DNA of 6,265 nucleotides from Gemmatimonadota bacterium (GTDB lineage: Bacteria; Gemmatimonadota; Gemmatimonadetes; Gemmatimonadales; GWC2-71-9): contig JAPULP010000042.1 in NCBI GenBank assembly GCA_027294815.1, positions 1-6,265 on the forward strand. Reading direction: 5' to 3'. Made by a program: the position numbers and the translations under genes. The notes below the pieces were generated by a model, which saw nothing but the letters and a program-made list of their open reading frames with translations, had not been told where the DNA came from and did not search any database. Below are positions 5,871-6,265 of this stretch, one piece after another. How positions within the stretch are numbered: position 1 is the first letter of the stretch; the number at the start of each line of letters is the position of its first letter.

Positions 5871-6053
5871 TGGATTCCGATTTGAGTGGTATCGCGTGTG
5901 GGTTGTGGTTGGGATTGGTCGCGGCGCGACGTAGTCTCACCTGTTTGACACCACTACGCATGTAGTCCGTTGCATGCTGGGTGGCTTAGCAGGTCCGTTG
6001 CCTTGCGTCGGCCCCGGAATTGGCGGATTTCGTTTGTGAGCGAATACCCCCAT
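5871..6053. other. Intergenic region upstream of the barrel gene
   Basis: These 183 bases separate two co-directional minus-strand genes and should contain the barrel-gene promoter, though no good -35/-10 pair was found. Small repeats are visible. GTCCGTTGC occurs twice (5965-5973 and 5993-6001, 28 bases apart). CGTAGT at 5930-5935 is complementary to ACTACG at 5953-5958, and the ACTAC within the latter is also complementary to GTAGT at 5962-5966. GAAT and ATTC flank a short C run just after the HD-GYP stop. No RNA gene was recognised. Confidence 0.45.
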
Positions 6054-6265
6054 TCAGCTTGCTTTGGCTGCCTCACTGGAGACGCGCAACAGGGCGATTA
6101 GCATGTCCACGCACATCGGATCGAAGTGCGATCCCGAGTCGGCCTGGAGTTCGTTCAACGCCTCATCTACCCGAAGCGCCGGACGATACGGACGGGCCGT
6201 GGTCATGGCGTCGAACGCGTCGGCTACCGCTACGATCCTCGCGGCCAGTGGGATTTCGTCGCGGC
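6054..6265 (-). CDS. HD-GYP-type phosphodiesterase, C-terminal end only
   Basis: The last 69 codons of a gene whose start lies beyond the right edge; the stop TGA is at 6054-6056 on the complement. The visible protein starts RDEIPLAARIVAVADAFDAM, continues through TTARPYRPAL and ends in AAKAS. The order IP-ARI-VADAFDAMT-RPYR (3-27) followed by a short helical segment with SHFDP (45-49) is the conserved C-terminal part of HD-GYP domains, which hydrolyse cyclic di-GMP. The metal-binding HD and GYP motifs themselves lie outside the window, so activity and any attached sensor or receiver domain cannot be judged. The frame is too short and too close to the edge to show up as a complete open frame. 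It ends 183 bases before the barrel gene start, on the same strand. Confidence 0.88.
   Translation of the reverse strand, partial: RDEIPLAARIVAVADAFDAMTTARPYRPALRVDEALNELQADSGSHFDPMCVDMLIALLRVSSEAAKAS

Noticed and set aside
5945..5950. Plus-strand TTGACA as a promoter
   Set aside because: No -10 box lies 16-18 bases downstream and no plus-strand gene follows it.

Overview
This window looks like a chromosomal segment from a GC-rich, diderm environmental bacterium. I infer Gemmatimonadota or a close relative. The reasons are a secreted DUF4097 protein with a paired-Cys N-terminus ending in CEVREF, an outer-membrane-type barrel protein with an N-terminal CxxC domain, and several signal peptides ending in A-Q. 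The assignment rests on recalled family resemblance, not on a search. No rRNA, tRNA, CRISPR array, transposase or phage gene is visible.

Layout, left to right: (1) the 3' part of a YedA-like EamA/DMT inner-membrane exporter (+, 5' end outside the window); (2) a 36-base stop-to-stop junction of heptamer repeats; (3) a classical SDR oxidoreductase (-); (4) a 230-base divergent intergenic region; (5) a secreted DUF4097 beta-solenoid protein (+) whose reading frame runs on into a repeat; (6) a heptamer-built inverted repeat followed by a C-rich, G4-forming tract; (7) a secreted M20 (AbgB-like) metallo-amidohydrolase (+); (8) a second heptamer inverted repeat filling the convergent junction; (9) a CxxC plus outer-membrane beta-barrel protein of unknown function (-); (10) a 183-base intergenic region; (11) the C-terminal end of an HD-GYP-type cyclic-di-GMP phosphodiesterase (-), entering from the right edge.

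The genes do not form an obvious pathway. Three of the five non-edge or edge genes encode exported proteins, so the shared theme is the cell envelope: an exporter, a secreted solenoid protein, a secreted amidohydrolase and an outer-membrane barrel. Every long reading frame overshoots its likely real start, so starts were re-chosen from signal peptides, family N-termini and ribosome binding sites.

The most interesting material lies between genes. Three of the gene ends sit against 7-base-periodic repeats. Two junctions carry GGGTGTA-type heptamers in head-to-head arms that can fold into hairpins and slide by one unit. A third carries a different heptamer, CAGTRGG. At the 4500-4595 junction the stop codons of both converging genes are the TAG inside a heptamer. 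Because 7 is not divisible by 3, each arm places TAG in all three frames. At the 2760 element a one-base change in a G run appears to have bypassed the natural stop, adding a 45-residue repeat-encoded tail to the DUF4097 protein. Whether these are mobile, structural or terminator elements cannot be settled from one window.
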